The notes under the pieces are model-generated. The model was given only the letters and a program-made list of their open reading frames with translations, did not search any database and was not told the origin of the DNA. From Ailurus styani (lineage: Eukaryota > Chordata > Mammalia > Carnivora > Ailuridae), in assembly GCA_002007465.1 (NCBI GenBank), contig LNAC01000859.1, positions 322,551-386,550 on the forward strand: a stretch of DNA of 64,000 nt, given 5' to 3'. Positions 1 through 12,236 of this stretch are shown piece after piece (the first letter of the stretch is position 1; each line of letters begins with the position of its first letter). Both the position numbers and the translations under genes were made by a program.

Positions 1-1421
1 TTAGACTTACTGAGATCATCAGGAATTAACTAAAATTAAGTCACTGCTTTCACTGCATTTCATTTGCTCTTCTTTTTCTAGTTCCATAGGTGCAAGCTGA
101 GATTATTGATTTGAGACATTTCATCTTTTGTAATGTAAGTATCTACCACCATAAATCTTCCCCAAAGCCTTGTTTTAGGGGCATCCCATAAATTTTGATG
201 TTACATTATCATTTTCATTCAGTTCAAAAAATTGTCTAATTCCCTTTGGAATTTCCTCTTCACTCATAGGTCATTTGAAGGTATGTTGTTTAATCTTTAA
301 AAACTTAGGGAATTACCACATAAAGTTCTCATATTGATTTGTACTTTAAATCCTGTGTGGCCAGAGAGCATCTTTTTGTGTGGCATATATAGTTATATGC
401 ACTGTATCTACATAGACTTAAAACCCCACCAGACAGTGCTATAATTTTTGCTTTCAATAGTCATATATATTAAAGAATTTATATGATGAAAAATAGTCTG
501 TTTACTATGTCTGCCATTCTTCCTTTATTACTGAAGCTTTAAATTTCCTTCTAGTTATCACTCTTCTTCATCCTCAAGAATATTCACTAGCATTTATTTT
601 AGAGCAAGTCTACTATAAAATAATTCATAGTTTTTCTTCATCTGAGAATGTCTTACCTTCACCTTTCCTGAAGGATATTTTCACTGGACATACAATCCTT
701 TTCTCTCAAAACTTAAAAAATTATATTGTTGTCTCGAACCCTTCATGGTTTCTGATGAGAAGTCTGCAATCACTTAAATTACTGTTTACTTACATATAAT
801 GTGTTGTTCTTCCATGGCTGCTTTCAAGACTGTTTTCTCTCAGCAATGGCATTATTATGTGTTTGATGATAATATTTTGAACTTATCTTGTTTGGATTTC
901 ACTAAAGCATCTTGAATTGGTCACCAAACTTGGGAAAATTTCAGCCATAATTTCCCAACTTTTTTTTCCTACACCAATTTCTTTCTTTTCTTCTATGATT
1001 TCATTAGCACGAATGTTAGCCTTTTATATATATATATATATATATTGTTCCAGAGATCCCTCAAGGGCTGTGTTTATTTTTTTCAAGCTTCTTCTACTTT
1101 GTTTTTCAGACAGGTTAATTTCTATTTGTCTATCTTTAAATTCACTGGTTCTTTCATCTGCCCTCCCCATTCTACTCTTGAGTCCATCCAGTGAATTTTT
1201 ATCACTTATTATAGTTTTTTCAGTTCAAAGATTGGCATTTTATTTTATTTCTCGTAGCTCTTCTTCCTCTGCGAGAATGTCTATTTTTCTATTCAAGAGT
1301 GTTTGCATTTCCTGCACAGAGCAAAGTTATAATAGCTGCTTTAAAGTTCTTTAAATTTAATTCCAACATCTAGCTCAAATCAGAGTTGGCATCTGTTGAT
1401 TTTTTCCTATTAAAATTTGTC
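1..1421 (-). mobile_element. Old L1M fragment, 5' region, minus orientation (left part)
   Basis: The text matches my memory of the reverse strand of the L1M 5' region, including blocks resembling TTTTCAGCCATAATTTCC (about 937-957) and the vicinity of 100-330. It is degenerate, with no open frame of element length. The element continues at about 3312 after an inserted plus-strand L1. It contains a (TA)n run at 1025-1045. Confidence 0.6.
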
Positions 1422-1683
1422 CAGGAGGCAAGAATACACAACAGGGGAAAGACAGTCTCTTCAGTAAATGGTGTTGGGAAAACTGACAGCTACATGCAAA
1501 AAAATGAAGCGACCACTTTCTTACACCATATACAAATATAAACTCAAAATGAATTAAAGATCTAAATGTGAGACCTTAAAAATTCTTTAAGAGAACACAG
1601 GCAGTAATTTCCTTGACATCAATTGTAACAACATTTTTCTAGATATGTCTCCTAAGGAAAGAGAATCAAAGTGAAAATGAACT

Positions 1684-1878
1684 GGGCACCTGGGTGGCTC
1701 AGTCAGTTAATCGTCTGCCTTGTGCTCAGCTTATGATCCTAGGGTCCTGGGATCCAGCTCTGTATTGGGCTCCCTGCTAATGGGGAGTCTACCTCTCCTT
1801 CTCCCGCTGATCCTGTACCCTGCTTGTGCTCTCAATCACTTGCTCTCTCTCAAATGAATTAAAAAAAAAAAAAAAGCA
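1684..1878 (+). mobile_element. Can-SINE, plus
   Basis: It has a tRNA-like head (GGGCACCTGGGTGGCTCAGT), a CT-rich body and an A tail at 1860-1875. Target-site duplication AAAATGAACT is at 1674-1683 and 1879-1888. It is inserted in L1 ORF2 sequence. Confidence 0.9.
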
Positions 1879-2470
1879 AAAATGAACTCTTAGGACTACA
1901 TCAAAACAAAAAGCTTTGCACAGTGAAGGAAACCATCAACAAAGCAAGAAAACACTATTGAGTAAGAGGAGATATTTGCAAATGATTAAACCTATAGGGG
2001 TTAATACTGAAACTATATATATATATATATATATGTATAAACTTACACAATTTAGTACCAAAAAATCCAAATTAGAATGGGCAAAGGAACTAAATAGACA
2101 TTTTTCCAAAGAAGACATACAGATGGCCAACAGACACACGAAAAGATGCTCAACATCACTGACCATCAGGGAAATGCAAATCAAAACCACAATGAGATAC
2201 CACTTTACACCTATTAGAATGGCTAAAGTTAAAAAGACAAAAAATCGGCATGGATGTGGAGAAAAAGGAATGCTTGTGCCCTGTTGCTGAGAATGTAAAT
2301 TGGTGCAGCCACTATAGAAAACAATACGGAGGTTCCTCAAAAAATTAAAAATAGAATTACCATATGATCCAATAATTCCACCACAGGTATTTACCCAAAG
2401 AAAACACAAATTTGAAAAGGTAAATGTACCCCTATGTTTATTGTAGCATTATATATAATACTCAAGATTG

Positions 2471-2670
2471 GGTGGGCTGCCTGGGTGGCTCAGTAGTTAA
2501 GCATCTGGCTTCAGCTCAGGTCATGATTCCAGGATCCTGGGATCAAGCCCCACATCGGGCTCCCTGATCAGCCGGGAGCCTGCTTCCCCCTCTCCCACTC
2601 CCCCTGTTTGTGTTCCCTCTCTCACTGTGTCTCTCTTTGTCAAATAAATAAAATCTTAAAAAAAAAAAAA
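2471..2670 (+). mobile_element. Can-SINE, plus
   Basis: Head GCCTGGGTGGCTCAG, CT-rich middle, AAATAAATAAAATCTT and a poly-A tail. It interrupts the same L1 as the SINE at 1684. Confidence 0.88.
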
Positions 2671-2849
2671 AGATAAGGAAGCAACCTAAGCATTCACTGA
2701 CAGAAAAATGGATAAGGAAGATGTCATACACACACACAGGAATATTATGCAGACATCTANAGATAAGGAAGCAACCTAAGCATTCATTGACAGAAAAATG
2801 GATAAGGAAGATGTCATACACACACACAGGAATATTATGCAGACATCTA
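2671..2849. repeat. 89-bp tandem near-identical copies joined by one N
   Basis: Positions 2671-2759 and 2761-2849 are the same apart from one C/T difference, with a single N at 2760. This looks like an assembly joint of two alleles more than a biological duplication. Confidence 0.9.
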
Positions 2850-3311
2850 AAAAAAGAAATAAAATAGGATCTTGTCATTTGCAGCAACATGAATGGACCC
2901 AGAGGTTATCATCCTAAGTGAAGTAAGTCAGACTAGAAAGACAAATATCATGATTTCAACTCATGTGCAGAATCTGAACACCAAAACAAATGAATAAACA
3001 AAAAGCAGAATGAGACCTATAAATACAGAAAATAAACTCATGGTTGCCAGAGGGAAGAGGAAAAGGGGATGGGCAAAATAGATGAAGGGGAGTGGGAGAT
3101 TCAGGCTTCCAGTATGAAATAAGTCATCAGAATAAAAGGTACAGCACAGAGAATATAATCATGATATTGTAATAGCATTGTATGGTACCAGATGGTATCT
3201 ATACTTGTGGTAAGCATGGCTAATGTATAGAAAAATTGAATCACTATGCTGTACACCTGAAACTAATGTAACACTGTGTGCCAACTATTCACAAAAAAGT
3301 TTAAAAATAAT

Positions 3312-4250
3312 ATTTATCCAATTTGCAGTCTTTTTATATGCCAAATAACTTCAAGTTATATCCTGAGCATTTTGAGTATTATGTTGTGAGACTAGATCCC
3401 GTTAAAATCTTCTGGAAAGTGTTCTATATTTATGGCATGCAGTAAATCCCATTAGATCTGGACCACAAATTCTGTCTTGCCTTTGCAACAGTGATGCCAA
3501 CATTAGTTCATTTTTCAAATTTTGCTCTGCTTCTTTGGGTCTACTCTGCATATGGGGAGCTCAGGGGTTCATCTGGACCTTGGACAGTGGTTTATATCAT
3601 ACCTCAGTTCTCAAAGATTTGGTCATAGTTCCTTGCATAGGTTCTTCACATTCATAGCTTGACAATAAATTCAGTTCACACAAAAATTTAGGGTATCTCC
3701 ACTCTGGTATTTTGCTCACATTCTCTTATTCCCCAAAACCTCCCCCCCCCTTTTTTTTCTGATTCCTCTAGCCTTTTGCACTTCACACAATTCCATGAGA
3801 CTCGGGCCATCTTCACGAAAATGTATCAGGAAAACAGGGAGAGAGAAAGTAGTAATGGGATCTCACACACCCTTTTTGGTCCACGGAGGCCTTTTTACCT
3901 TGTTCCTCTGGCCAAAGAGACAGGTGTTCCACTCACAGTTTTAGGTCAGCACTGCCTCAATGGTAGGGCTTTCAATGAAAATGAGAGGAAAAAGAGGGAT
4001 TCCCCCACATTATCCAGGTGGCAGGGGCCCTTTTTTCTGATCCTCTGGACAGAAGTCACCCTCAGAATTTGTAATGTCTGCTCTCACTATGCAGTTTCAT
4101 GACGGAGACTAACCCTCAATTAAATCCAGGAGATAAAACAGCAGGAAAACACTAACCAGGACACCCACCACTTGTACTACTGTGCTTGTTGTTGACTTCC
4201 ATCCCCTTGACTGTTTTCCAGAGTTCTCAGGTAGTTGTGTTTTATATTGT
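3312..4250 (-). mobile_element. Old L1M fragment, minus orientation (right part)
   Basis: The sequence resumes the L1M 5'-region text seen before 1421, for example around 3360-3620. The right boundary is uncertain. The short open frame at 3776-4102 is part of this fragment and is not a gene. Confidence 0.45.
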
Positions 4251-4510
4251 CTCCAGAGTTTTTAATGTAATCAGTGGCAGGGATAGTACATAATAATGTT
4301 TATGTTATTTTGGCGAGCACTGGAAACCCATATGGTAGCTTTTTAGAAACAAAAATCATGAGTCCTGCCCTGACCTAGATCCCTGATTCATTTTAATAAA
4401 CTCCCCAGGTAACTAGTGAGTACAATAAAATAAGAGATGTCTGAGCTAGATCACAGAAATAAGACTCAAAAAGCTTTTAGAATCTAAGACAATTCATGTA
4501 AAGTCCCTCA

Positions 4511-4725
4511 ATGAGGTCCAAACCATAAATTCTAATATACAAACACCCCACGCACATATTTTTAAAATAAAAAAGTAATTATCATAATCCAGTAGGAAGG
4601 GAAGCTTAAAACAGANATGAGGTCCAAACCATAAATTCTAATATACAAACACCCCACGCACAAACATATTTTTAAAATAAAAAAGTAATTATCATAATCC
4701 AGTAGGAAGGGAAGCTTAAAACAGA
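4511..4725. repeat. About 105-bp near-identical copies joined by one N
   Basis: 4511-4615 and 4617-4725 match except for a 4-bp insertion (CAAA) in the second copy. N is at 4616. A probable unmerged haplotype pair. Confidence 0.9.
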
Positions 4726-7231
4726 GAAAATAAAGTAAGATGACATATCGCATGGAAATGGTAAAGAAAATCATGGTAGTGATATTTGAGCAGGTACTTG
4801 TGAAGCCATAAAAATAATCAGCAAGACTAGTAACATTGGGAAAATGTTAATGATAGTAATTTTAAATGAAAAAATATGATTCAAGTTATATTAAACTAAT
4901 GTTATAACTCTAAAAAGTATGCCAGTCATAAATTTTAGAAAAATAATCAGTTCAGAAGAGAACAACCAGAAAGTCAAGCAAACTGGCAACCAAGAGGAAT
5001 GACTGCTTAGAAGGGAGAGTTCTAAGTAAGTCAGATTATGGTAGACAGCATGTTAGCATCTGTTATCCCCTTCCATACTCAAGTTCCCTATTATTTTTCT
5101 GGAGATCTCATCAGGGTATATAAACTGATTAGACATAGAGCCTTGAATTCAAGCCAAACTCACAAGAGATTTTAGCATAAAACCTAAAACTACGGAAACA
5201 TAACTTCGATATTCCCAACATTGGCAACAGTTTGACCAGTGTATTCTCTCTCTTTAGTCAAGCCAATGGAAACCCAAATAATTAAAAAGCGGCTTGTTAA
5301 ACTTGGATTGAATGAAGATATAATACCAAGTGATTAAGTTATGGCAGTAGACTCCTTTGGATGGAAACATTTTTGTGCATAATAAGGATATGTCTTCAGG
5401 AAACAGTTCTTCTGTCATCATGACAGGATATTATTAGCACCACCAAGATGTGCATATTTAACTCCTAGTTCTACGGTTAAACAAACATAACTTTCAACTT
5501 TCTATAATACATAAAGCTCTTTAGCCATTGTGAAGTTCAGTATACAAAAAGAGTTCAATTTGAAAGACATAGAAGATGATACATACACACCTAAATATTG
5601 ATTTTTTTCATTTAATACATGTTCATTCATACTTACTTGCTAAACTTTAGTGATAGAACAATGATCTTTAAGAATGGGAGTACTAGTTGATATTCCAAGT
5701 GTATAAGCCCTCAAAAACTCATGGTCTATGATTTCAAGTTTCAGTTAAAGTAGAATGAGAACTTAGTCATTACTTATAATTTAGGCAGTGTGGAAACTTA
5801 AATTTTCTTTTTTTTTTTCTTATTTTCCCTCTTGTTTTTAGCAATTCACATTTATTTTGAGACTTTATATGGCACCAAATTTAAGTTATTGTACTCTACC
5901 AGTTTATAGAACATTCAAATAGCATAATTAAAACAAATGAAACCAGCAAAGAAAGAATGTGGGTAAAACATAACCAATAATATGCATATGACTAAATTTT
6001 ATGGGCACAAAGTACAAGTGACTACAAGATAAGCTACATAAACAAGTTGGTTCACATCCTGGGAATCAATATGTTATAGAGAGAAGAGAGAGTTTAGGTT
6101 AATTCACTGCTAGTGAGATTCTATTAAGAGAGCTTTTGTTATATTTTCAAGCAAAATACCATCTACTCTTATAGTTGAGTAGACATTCTGTCACTTTAAA
6201 GTGACTTTGAATTTCACATATTAATTAACTGTGTGTTGATTTTAAACTTTAAATTCTAGAGGGTGATCTTATTTCCCTCATTTGAAAATTCTGGGGAACA
6301 TATTATTATTATACTCTATGTATCAACAACAGAGTAATGCAAATTAGCTAACGGGTATTTATTCATAATACCTTCTTTATTAAGTAGAGATCCATTTATA
6401 ATGGAATGGACCTATGAATTGTTTATATGAGGATAGAGATAGTTTAAGAAAAAGTTTTTACTCATTATAGTAGATAAGCATACCCCCTCTGCTATCTTAT
6501 TAATTATTAATTTGTAGATAAATCCTCCTTTAATAGGTAGTTTAAGGTAAATGTCATCCTACCCCTGTTAAAATTAATGCTAATTTTAAATTAACATATT
6601 CCAAATTAGTGAGACCAAACAAATCATCAAATGAATTATTTTATAATGGTAGCTTTTATGGAGAAAGATTAATTAAAACAAATATAGCAAAACTCCTTCT
6701 TGACCTCAGGTAAACACCAAAGAGCATGTAAACAGAGACTACTAAGGGAACAATGACCCGCATCTAAAATTCAAAAAAACCTGTGATATTACATTTGAAA
6801 ATCTCATCTAATTAGGTCAATTGGCTAGAGCAGGATGCTAATATGACCAAGCTAGATATTAGATCCTCATATATGCCACCTAGCTTTGCCTCAGGTCTCT
6901 AGATTAAAGCCCTAAAGCCCTCTAGCCATCTGGCAAGTGAAGTGAGGTCCAAATGCAAGCACCCTTCCTTGAACTGCCCCCCATCTTGGCACCGCGCCAG
7001 AGAAGGAAACTTCAAGTATATTTGCCAATCTTATCTCAATGATTGCTCCCTTTTCTACATAATGATGAGACATAAATATTCAAGTAGCATTCCCTCAAAA
7101 CACATTATAACCTTTGAAAAGGAAGACAGCCACTAATAACAAAAATATCAGCTCTCTGCCTATAAGACTGGTTATTCCTTTATATTACCCAAATAAAGTT
7201 TCCAAGTTACTGAACTTATCTTCTGAATCTC

Positions 7232-7271
7232 CTCCCAGTTTTCTAATGGCTCCCAGTTTTCTAATGGCTCC
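7232..7271. repeat. 18-bp tandem repeat, two copies plus four bases
   Basis: CTCCCAGTTTTCTAATGG occurs at 7232-7249 and 7250-7267, followed by CTCC. This is a small local duplication. Confidence 0.85.
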
Positions 7272-7812
7272 AGACAGTGGGAAAATCTGTAACCGTGAGA
7301 AAAAGTACCACAAATGAATACTTGATTAAAATTAGGAAGAGTGGAACATAAGGGCCTATGGAATAAACACCAGATAGGTAGAAAGGAAGAAAATCAAAAC
7401 AAAGATTTTCCCTTCTGAACACAGAGAGGGGAAAATAATTCCCAGTACCTGCTAAGATTTTACCAGAAAAAGATCTACTTATAATGTTATTTTCTATATC
7501 CTAGCCCCTAAATGTTAGGCAGGTCTTCTTTAAAATGAGTATTATATTAAAATAATTACTTAAAATAAAATTATAGAATGATTAGTCCTAATAAATGATG
7601 ATCTTATATTTTGTTGTATCTTCTGTTCATTGTTTTCAAAAATACTTCTACATTTCTTAATACAATTATGTAAATAATAATAATCTCTTGATACATATAT
7701 TCTTCTGTCTTCATCTTCCCACAAAAAGCCTAAAGCAGTAAGCTACCTTGTATTCTATTTAGGAAACAGATGAAAGATAATGAAATAAAAATCACTTAAA
7801 AACAAAGACATT

Positions 7813-7870
7813 GGGCGCCTGGGTGTCTCAGGTTAAAGCCTCCGCCTTCGGCTCTGTCTGTCTGTCAAAG
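7813..7870 (+). mobile_element. Internally deleted Can-SINE
   Basis: The head GGGCGCCTGGGTGTCTCA and A/B-box-like region are followed directly by CTGTCTGTCTGTCAAA from the 3' end. About 100 bp of the usual middle is missing and no poly-A tail is seen. Confidence 0.6.
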
Positions 7871-8111
7871 TTATATATGTGTATTCCCGATACAAGCCAT
7901 CATTAAATACTTCAGATGATCTGTTAGAAATTTTATATTTTACTAAATTACTAAATTATGGACCANGCCTGGGTGTCTCAGGTTAAAGCCTCCGCCTTCG
8001 GCTCTGTCTGTCAAAGTTATATATGTGTATTCCCGATACAAGCCATCACTAAATACTTCAGATGATCTGTTAGAAATTTTATATTTTACTAAATTACTAA
8101 ATTATGGACCA
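7817..8111. repeat. About 147-bp near-identical copies joined by one N
   Basis: 7817-7965 and 7967-8111 differ by one TCTG unit and one T/C change, with N at 7966. A probable unmerged haplotype pair that doubles a deleted SINE head. Confidence 0.9.
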
Positions 8112-8284
8112 TTTCATCAAAAACTATAAAAAAGGCAACACATTAGGCATTAGGTGGAAAGAATATTTACATTATGTCCACCTGTATCTTAAATCACAAA
8201 TAGTCTTAGTCAAACATGCTTTTAAAAAATTGACTTGTTTTGATTGTGCATATGCTTTTGAGAAAATTTGCACCAAAGAACAAT

Positions 8285-8875
8285 GTATGAGTTTTCTTTT
8301 GCCATGTAACTGCAAACTGGGTGGCTTACAACCTTCAAACTTACTATCTTACAATTCCTGTGGGTCAGAAGCCCAACACATTTTAACTGGGTCCTCCACT
8401 CAGGTCCTCACAAAGCTGAAACAAGTGTCAGCCAGCTTCGTTCTCATTTGGAAGCTCAATAGGGAAAGATCCACTTCCAAGCTTTCTTTGGTTGTTGGCA
8501 GAATTCCTTCCCTTGTAATTACAGGATTTAAGTCCCTGTTGTTTTCCTAGCTGTTGGCAAAGCATGCTCTCAGCTTCTAGAAGTTGCTGTCAGTTCTTAA
8601 CCACAGGGGACCCCCTCCATCTAAGACTTTGAAACTCTTCGTGTCTTCTGCTGAGAGCCAATGAAAAAACTCTGCTTTTAACAGGCTAATGGGATTAAGT
8701 CAGACCGACTTGAAAAAGCCCTTTTTCTTAAAGTCAACAGTACCATATAACAAAATTGTGGGAGTGAAAACTCATCATATTCACAGGTTCTACCCCTCTC
8801 AAAAAGAGGGGGAGGTCTAAATAAGTGTGCAGGTCATTTGGGAGTCATTTTAGAATCCTGTCTACCACAGTGCAC
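8285..8875. mobile_element. ERVL/MaLR-type LTR remnant
   Basis: Blocks such as AACTGGGTGGCTTACAAC-like text near 8315, CAATTCCTGTGGGTCAGAAG, GTTGTTGGCAGAATTCC and a closing ATCCTGTCTACCACA fit old ERVL-type LTRs (MLT2-like). No viral protein frame is intact. The open frame at 8104-8550 partly overlaps it and is not a gene. Confidence 0.5.
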
Positions 8876-9051
8876 AAAAATTGAAGGATCACAGGAAAGA
8901 CTCTCAGTAGGAGAGACAGATATGTGGGTATAAAATCAAATAAGTATGAGCAAGATTTAAAATACTGCTTTAAAGTATAAACTTCATGCTTTAATAAATA
9001 TTTGAAACACTAATTTGACTTTGAAAAGGCATGTGCCTGAATAAGTATTCT

Positions 9052-9169
9052 TTTTTTTTTTTAAAGATTTTTATTTTTAAGTAACCTCTACACTGGACGC
9101 CAGGCTTGAACTCATTACTCTGACATCAAGAACTACATGCTCTATCCACTGAGCCAGCCAGGCGTCCCT
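9052..9169 (-). mobile_element. Older tRNA-type carnivore SINE, minus
   Basis: Poly-T then AAAGATTTTTATTTTTAAGTAA, ending in GAGCCAGCCAGGCGTCCC, the reverse of a SINE head. Imperfect 14-bp target duplications are at 9038-9051 and 9170-9183. Confidence 0.82.
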
Positions 9170-9823
9170 TGAATCAGTGTTCTCTATAGAATTCTCCACT
9201 TAGGTTTTCAGAAAAATATCTCTGGGAAGTCTTTGCAGCTGTGGATATAGTAAAAACTATAAGATCAATAATCATTTCTCCTCAATTCCAAAAATAACAA
9301 ACAAAAAAACTTGTTTATTATAAGATGACTTGTTTCATATTCCTTTTAGAGACTTTAAATGTATTAAGTCTCATAAATTCTATTTTTTAACATTTTATTG
9401 GACTTAAAGTTTGAGATTTGTACAGTATGATTCATTTATACATAATTCAATTATAACATCAAGCTACTGAATTTTATTGATTTACTGCTTGATAATTTGA
9501 ATTTAATTCTTAGGTAATATCTGTAACTAAAAAATTTCAAACAACATATTGAGTCATTTTAACTTCATCTTTCACCATGCCCTACACTTCAGCTATTCAT
9601 GACTGTGCACCACCCCTGAACATGCCTTTGATGAAACAACCTCTCCTGTCATACCAACATCAAACCTATATAATTGTTTCATGGATGTCAAGGATTTGTA
9701 AAGCTAAGTTATTATTTTAACGTGTTGGTTGAGTACCGAGTACACTCTCTTTAATAAAAAAGGTGCTATTTTAGCTGAAGTGTAAGGTCTTGAACACAAT
9801 TTGAGACAAAATTGTACTATGGA

Positions 9824-10005
9824 GGGCGCCTGGGTGGCTCAGTTGGTTAAGCGACTGCCTTCTGCTCAGGTCATGATCCCAGAGTCCCAGAATCGAGTCC
9901 CACATAGGGCTCCCAGCTCCATGGGGAGTCTGCTTCTCCCTCTGACCTTCTCCCCTCTCATGCTCTTGCTCTCTCTCTAATAGATAAATAAAATCTTAAA
10001 AAAAT
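9824..10005 (+). mobile_element. Can-SINE, plus
   Basis: Head GGCGCCTGGGTGGCTCAGTT, CT-rich body, ATAAATAAAATCTTAAAAAA tail. Target duplication TTGTACTATGGA is at 9812-9823 and 10006-10017. Confidence 0.92.
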
Positions 10006-10619
10006 TTGTACTATGGATTAGCGTAATTAGCTCCAACTGGTATATATGTACATCCCAGAGAATGTATGAAATGACCTACTGAGGTGAGGAAGAAAATATT
10101 AAAATTTATATGTATTTTAATCTAAGTTCTGTATGTTTATACTTTTAAATATTTTTAAATGTCTTGATTATTAATATAGTAGTATGTCTATTAATTTACT
10201 ATATATTACATATATAATTTCATGTACACTTTTGTTAACAATTGGAGTGTATTATTTTAAAAGTCTGGAGATCAAATCAAGGACCTTGGAATCCAACTGA
10301 AATGATTTCTATCTGCATGCTAACACTTTGAAGCTCTGTGACTTCAGAAAGTCACCTTAAGTTAAACCACAGTTTTCTCGAGTGTGTAATAAAAAGCATT
10401 AATAACCATAAGGCTATTGCAAACATTAAAGGGGATGTTTTCTTCAAATGATTAGCCCAATCTTTAACCTCTAGGAAGAACTTGATAAATGTAAGGCATT
10501 AGTATTGTTACTAATTGTGTTATATTCAATACTTGCAATTGCCTTAGGAAGAAGTATGTTCATTGAAGAGATCTAAATGAGGAGCAAAGTCACTAGTTTC
10601 TTAAAGAGTGCTTACTCTT

Positions 10620-11335
10620 GTGCACTTGGTTGGCACTATAAAACAGTGCAACTGCTATGGAAAATAGCATGGCAGGCCCTCAAAAAAAACTAAAAATAGA
10701 ACTAACCCATCAATCTCACTTGTGGGGATAGATATAGATGTAGATGTGTGTGTATGTATATGTATGTGTGTGTGTGTGTGTGTGTATACATACACATCTC
10801 CAAAGACTTGAAATGAGGGTCTCGAGGTATATTTGCACACCCATGTTCATAGCAGCACTATTCCCAATAGCCAGGAGGCTGAAGGAATCCAAAGGTCCAT
10901 CAACGGTCAACAGATGAGCAGATAAACAAAATGTGGCACATACATATAACGGCATATTATTTGGCCTTAAAAAGGAAGGAAATTCTGCCATATAGTATAC
11001 CATGGATGAATCTTGAAGACATTGTGCTAACAAAATAAGTAAATAACAAGAAGTCAAATACTATAGGACTCCAGTTATATGAGGTATCTAATGTAGTCAT
11101 AGACATAGAAACAGAAAGTACAATGGTGGTTACCAGGGACTGGGAAAAAAAGGGAGAAAGGGTGAAATTTGTTATTTAATGGATACAAAGCTTCAGTTTT
11201 GCGATATAAAAAGGTTCTGGACATCTAATGTATAATAATATGTCTATATTCAATACTATTCAACTGTACGTTTAAAAATGGTTAAGATGATAAACCTTAT
11301 GTATTTTTTACAAGAATTTAAATTAATTAATTACA
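10620..11335 (+). mobile_element. L1M 3' fragment, plus
   Basis: The text of L1 ORF2 C-terminus and 3' UTR is clear: the CCATGTTCATAGCAGCACTA block near 10842 and ACCAGGGACTGGG near 11133. It is interrupted by a TG repeat at 10745-10786. It is degenerate, and the minus-strand frames over the TG run are artefacts. Confidence 0.72.
10745..10786 (+). repeat. (TG)n microsatellite
   Basis: TG dinucleotides interrupted by TATG units, expanded inside L1 3' sequence. Confidence 0.95.
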
Positions 11336-11689
11336 TTTTGTGAAAAAAAGAGTTCCCAATATAGCTATGAAACTAGTTATTGTATGGTGGTAAATAAGAA
11401 GGGCCCATCATGTGGTGTCAGGCTGGGAAATTTTTCATTTATTGCATTAATACTGAGCACCAAGAATGCATTATGCATTATGCATTACTCAAGCAGAGGA
11501 AATCAAATCCCCTCCTTCAAAGCTTTCAGGAAAATTATGAAATTGTCCTGCAATGGTCATATTGCTTAGTATGGTATGGTTAGAATATGATGGATTCGAG
11601 ACATACTAAGTTCATAGAATCAACAGTATTCCATTGAGTATTGACCATAAAAGGGGAAGGAAAGGGGGAAAGCAAAAATGTCCTAAAGA

Positions 11690-11875
11690 GGGCACCTGGG
11701 TGGCTCAGTGGGTTAAAGCCTAAGCTTTTGGCTCAGGTCATGATCTCAGAGTCCTGGGATCAAGGCCCGCATGGGCTCTCTGCTCAGCGGGGAGCCTGCT
11801 TTCTCCTCTCTATCTGCCTGCCTCTCTGCGGACTTGTGATCTGATCTCTCTCTCTCTCTCTGTCAAATAAATAAA
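11690..11875 (+). mobile_element. Can-SINE, plus
   Basis: Head GGCACCTGGGTGGCTCAGTG, body with CTGCCTGCCTCTCTGC and a TC run, CAAATAAATAAA tail. Target duplication of about 16 bp with one mismatch is at 11674-11689 and 11876-11891. Confidence 0.92.
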
Positions 11876-12035
11876 AAAAAATGTCATAAAGATTTTTGCC
11901 TTGAATAGTTGGGCAAATTGTGTTCCCATCCATAGAGAAAGGAAATTTTTAAAAAATAAGGTAAACAAAATTAGTAAACCTACAGTAAGACTCATCAAGA
12001 AAAAAAGGGGCCAAATAAAATCAAAAATGAAAAGG

Positions 12036-12236
12036 GGGGCGCCTGGGTGGCTCAGTGGGTTAAAGCCGCTGCCTTCGGCTCAGGTCATGATCCCAGGGTC
12101 CTGGGATCGAGGCCCACATCGGGCTCTCTGCTCAGCAGGGAGCCTGCTTCCTCCTCTCTCCTCTCTCTCTGCCTGCCTCTCTGCCTACTTGTAATCTCTC
12201 TCTCTGTGTCAAATGAATAAATAAAAAAAAATCTTT
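12036..12236 (+). mobile_element. Can-SINE, plus
   Basis: Full head GGGCGCCTGGGTGGCTCAGT, body with CTGCCTGCCTCTCTGCCTAC, tail AAATGAATAAATAAAAAA. It sits inside L1 ORF2. A clean target duplication was not obvious. Confidence 0.92.

Larger units (their letters stand above)
1422..3311 (+). mobile_element. L1 fragment (ORF2 3' part and 3' UTR), plus orientation, nested
   Basis: This is the typical end of an L1: C-terminal ORF2 text (1440-1670, 1890-2450) followed by the 3' UTR ending in GTACACCTGAAACTAATGTA and an A-rich tail near 3290-3311. It is 5' truncated and full of stops. Two SINEs interrupt it (1684-1878 and 2471-2670), and a single N with a duplicated flank sits at 2760. It lies inside an older L1M of opposite orientation. 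Confidence 0.75.
4251..7812. other. AT-rich intronic sequence without recognised genes
   Basis: Apart from the duplicated joint at 4511-4725 I recognise no gene, RNA or young transposon here. A short tandem repeat lies at 7232-7267. The open frames at 6942-7136 and 7114-7317 have no recognisable product. Confidence 0.6.

Noticed and set aside
1916..2409. Frames of 124 and 157 residues on both strands
   Set aside because: They lie inside a degenerate L1 ORF2 end and include a TA repeat.
8104..8550. 148-residue plus-strand frame
   Set aside because: Partly overlaps an ERVL/MaLR-type LTR and begins at a false-duplication joint; no domain recognised.
9824..9895. tRNA-like heads of SINEs as possible tRNA genes
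   Set aside because: They are degenerate, cannot form a full cloverleaf and are followed by SINE bodies and A tails.
10655..11057. Minus-strand frames with His/Thr repeats
   Set aside because: Translation of a TG microsatellite within an L1 3' fragment.
11641..12194. Recurring peptide text (APGWLSGLKPL) in several frames, also at 36.9, 43.4, 52.3, 58.5 and 63 kb
   Set aside because: It is the translated head of Can-SINEs in each case and is not a protein family.
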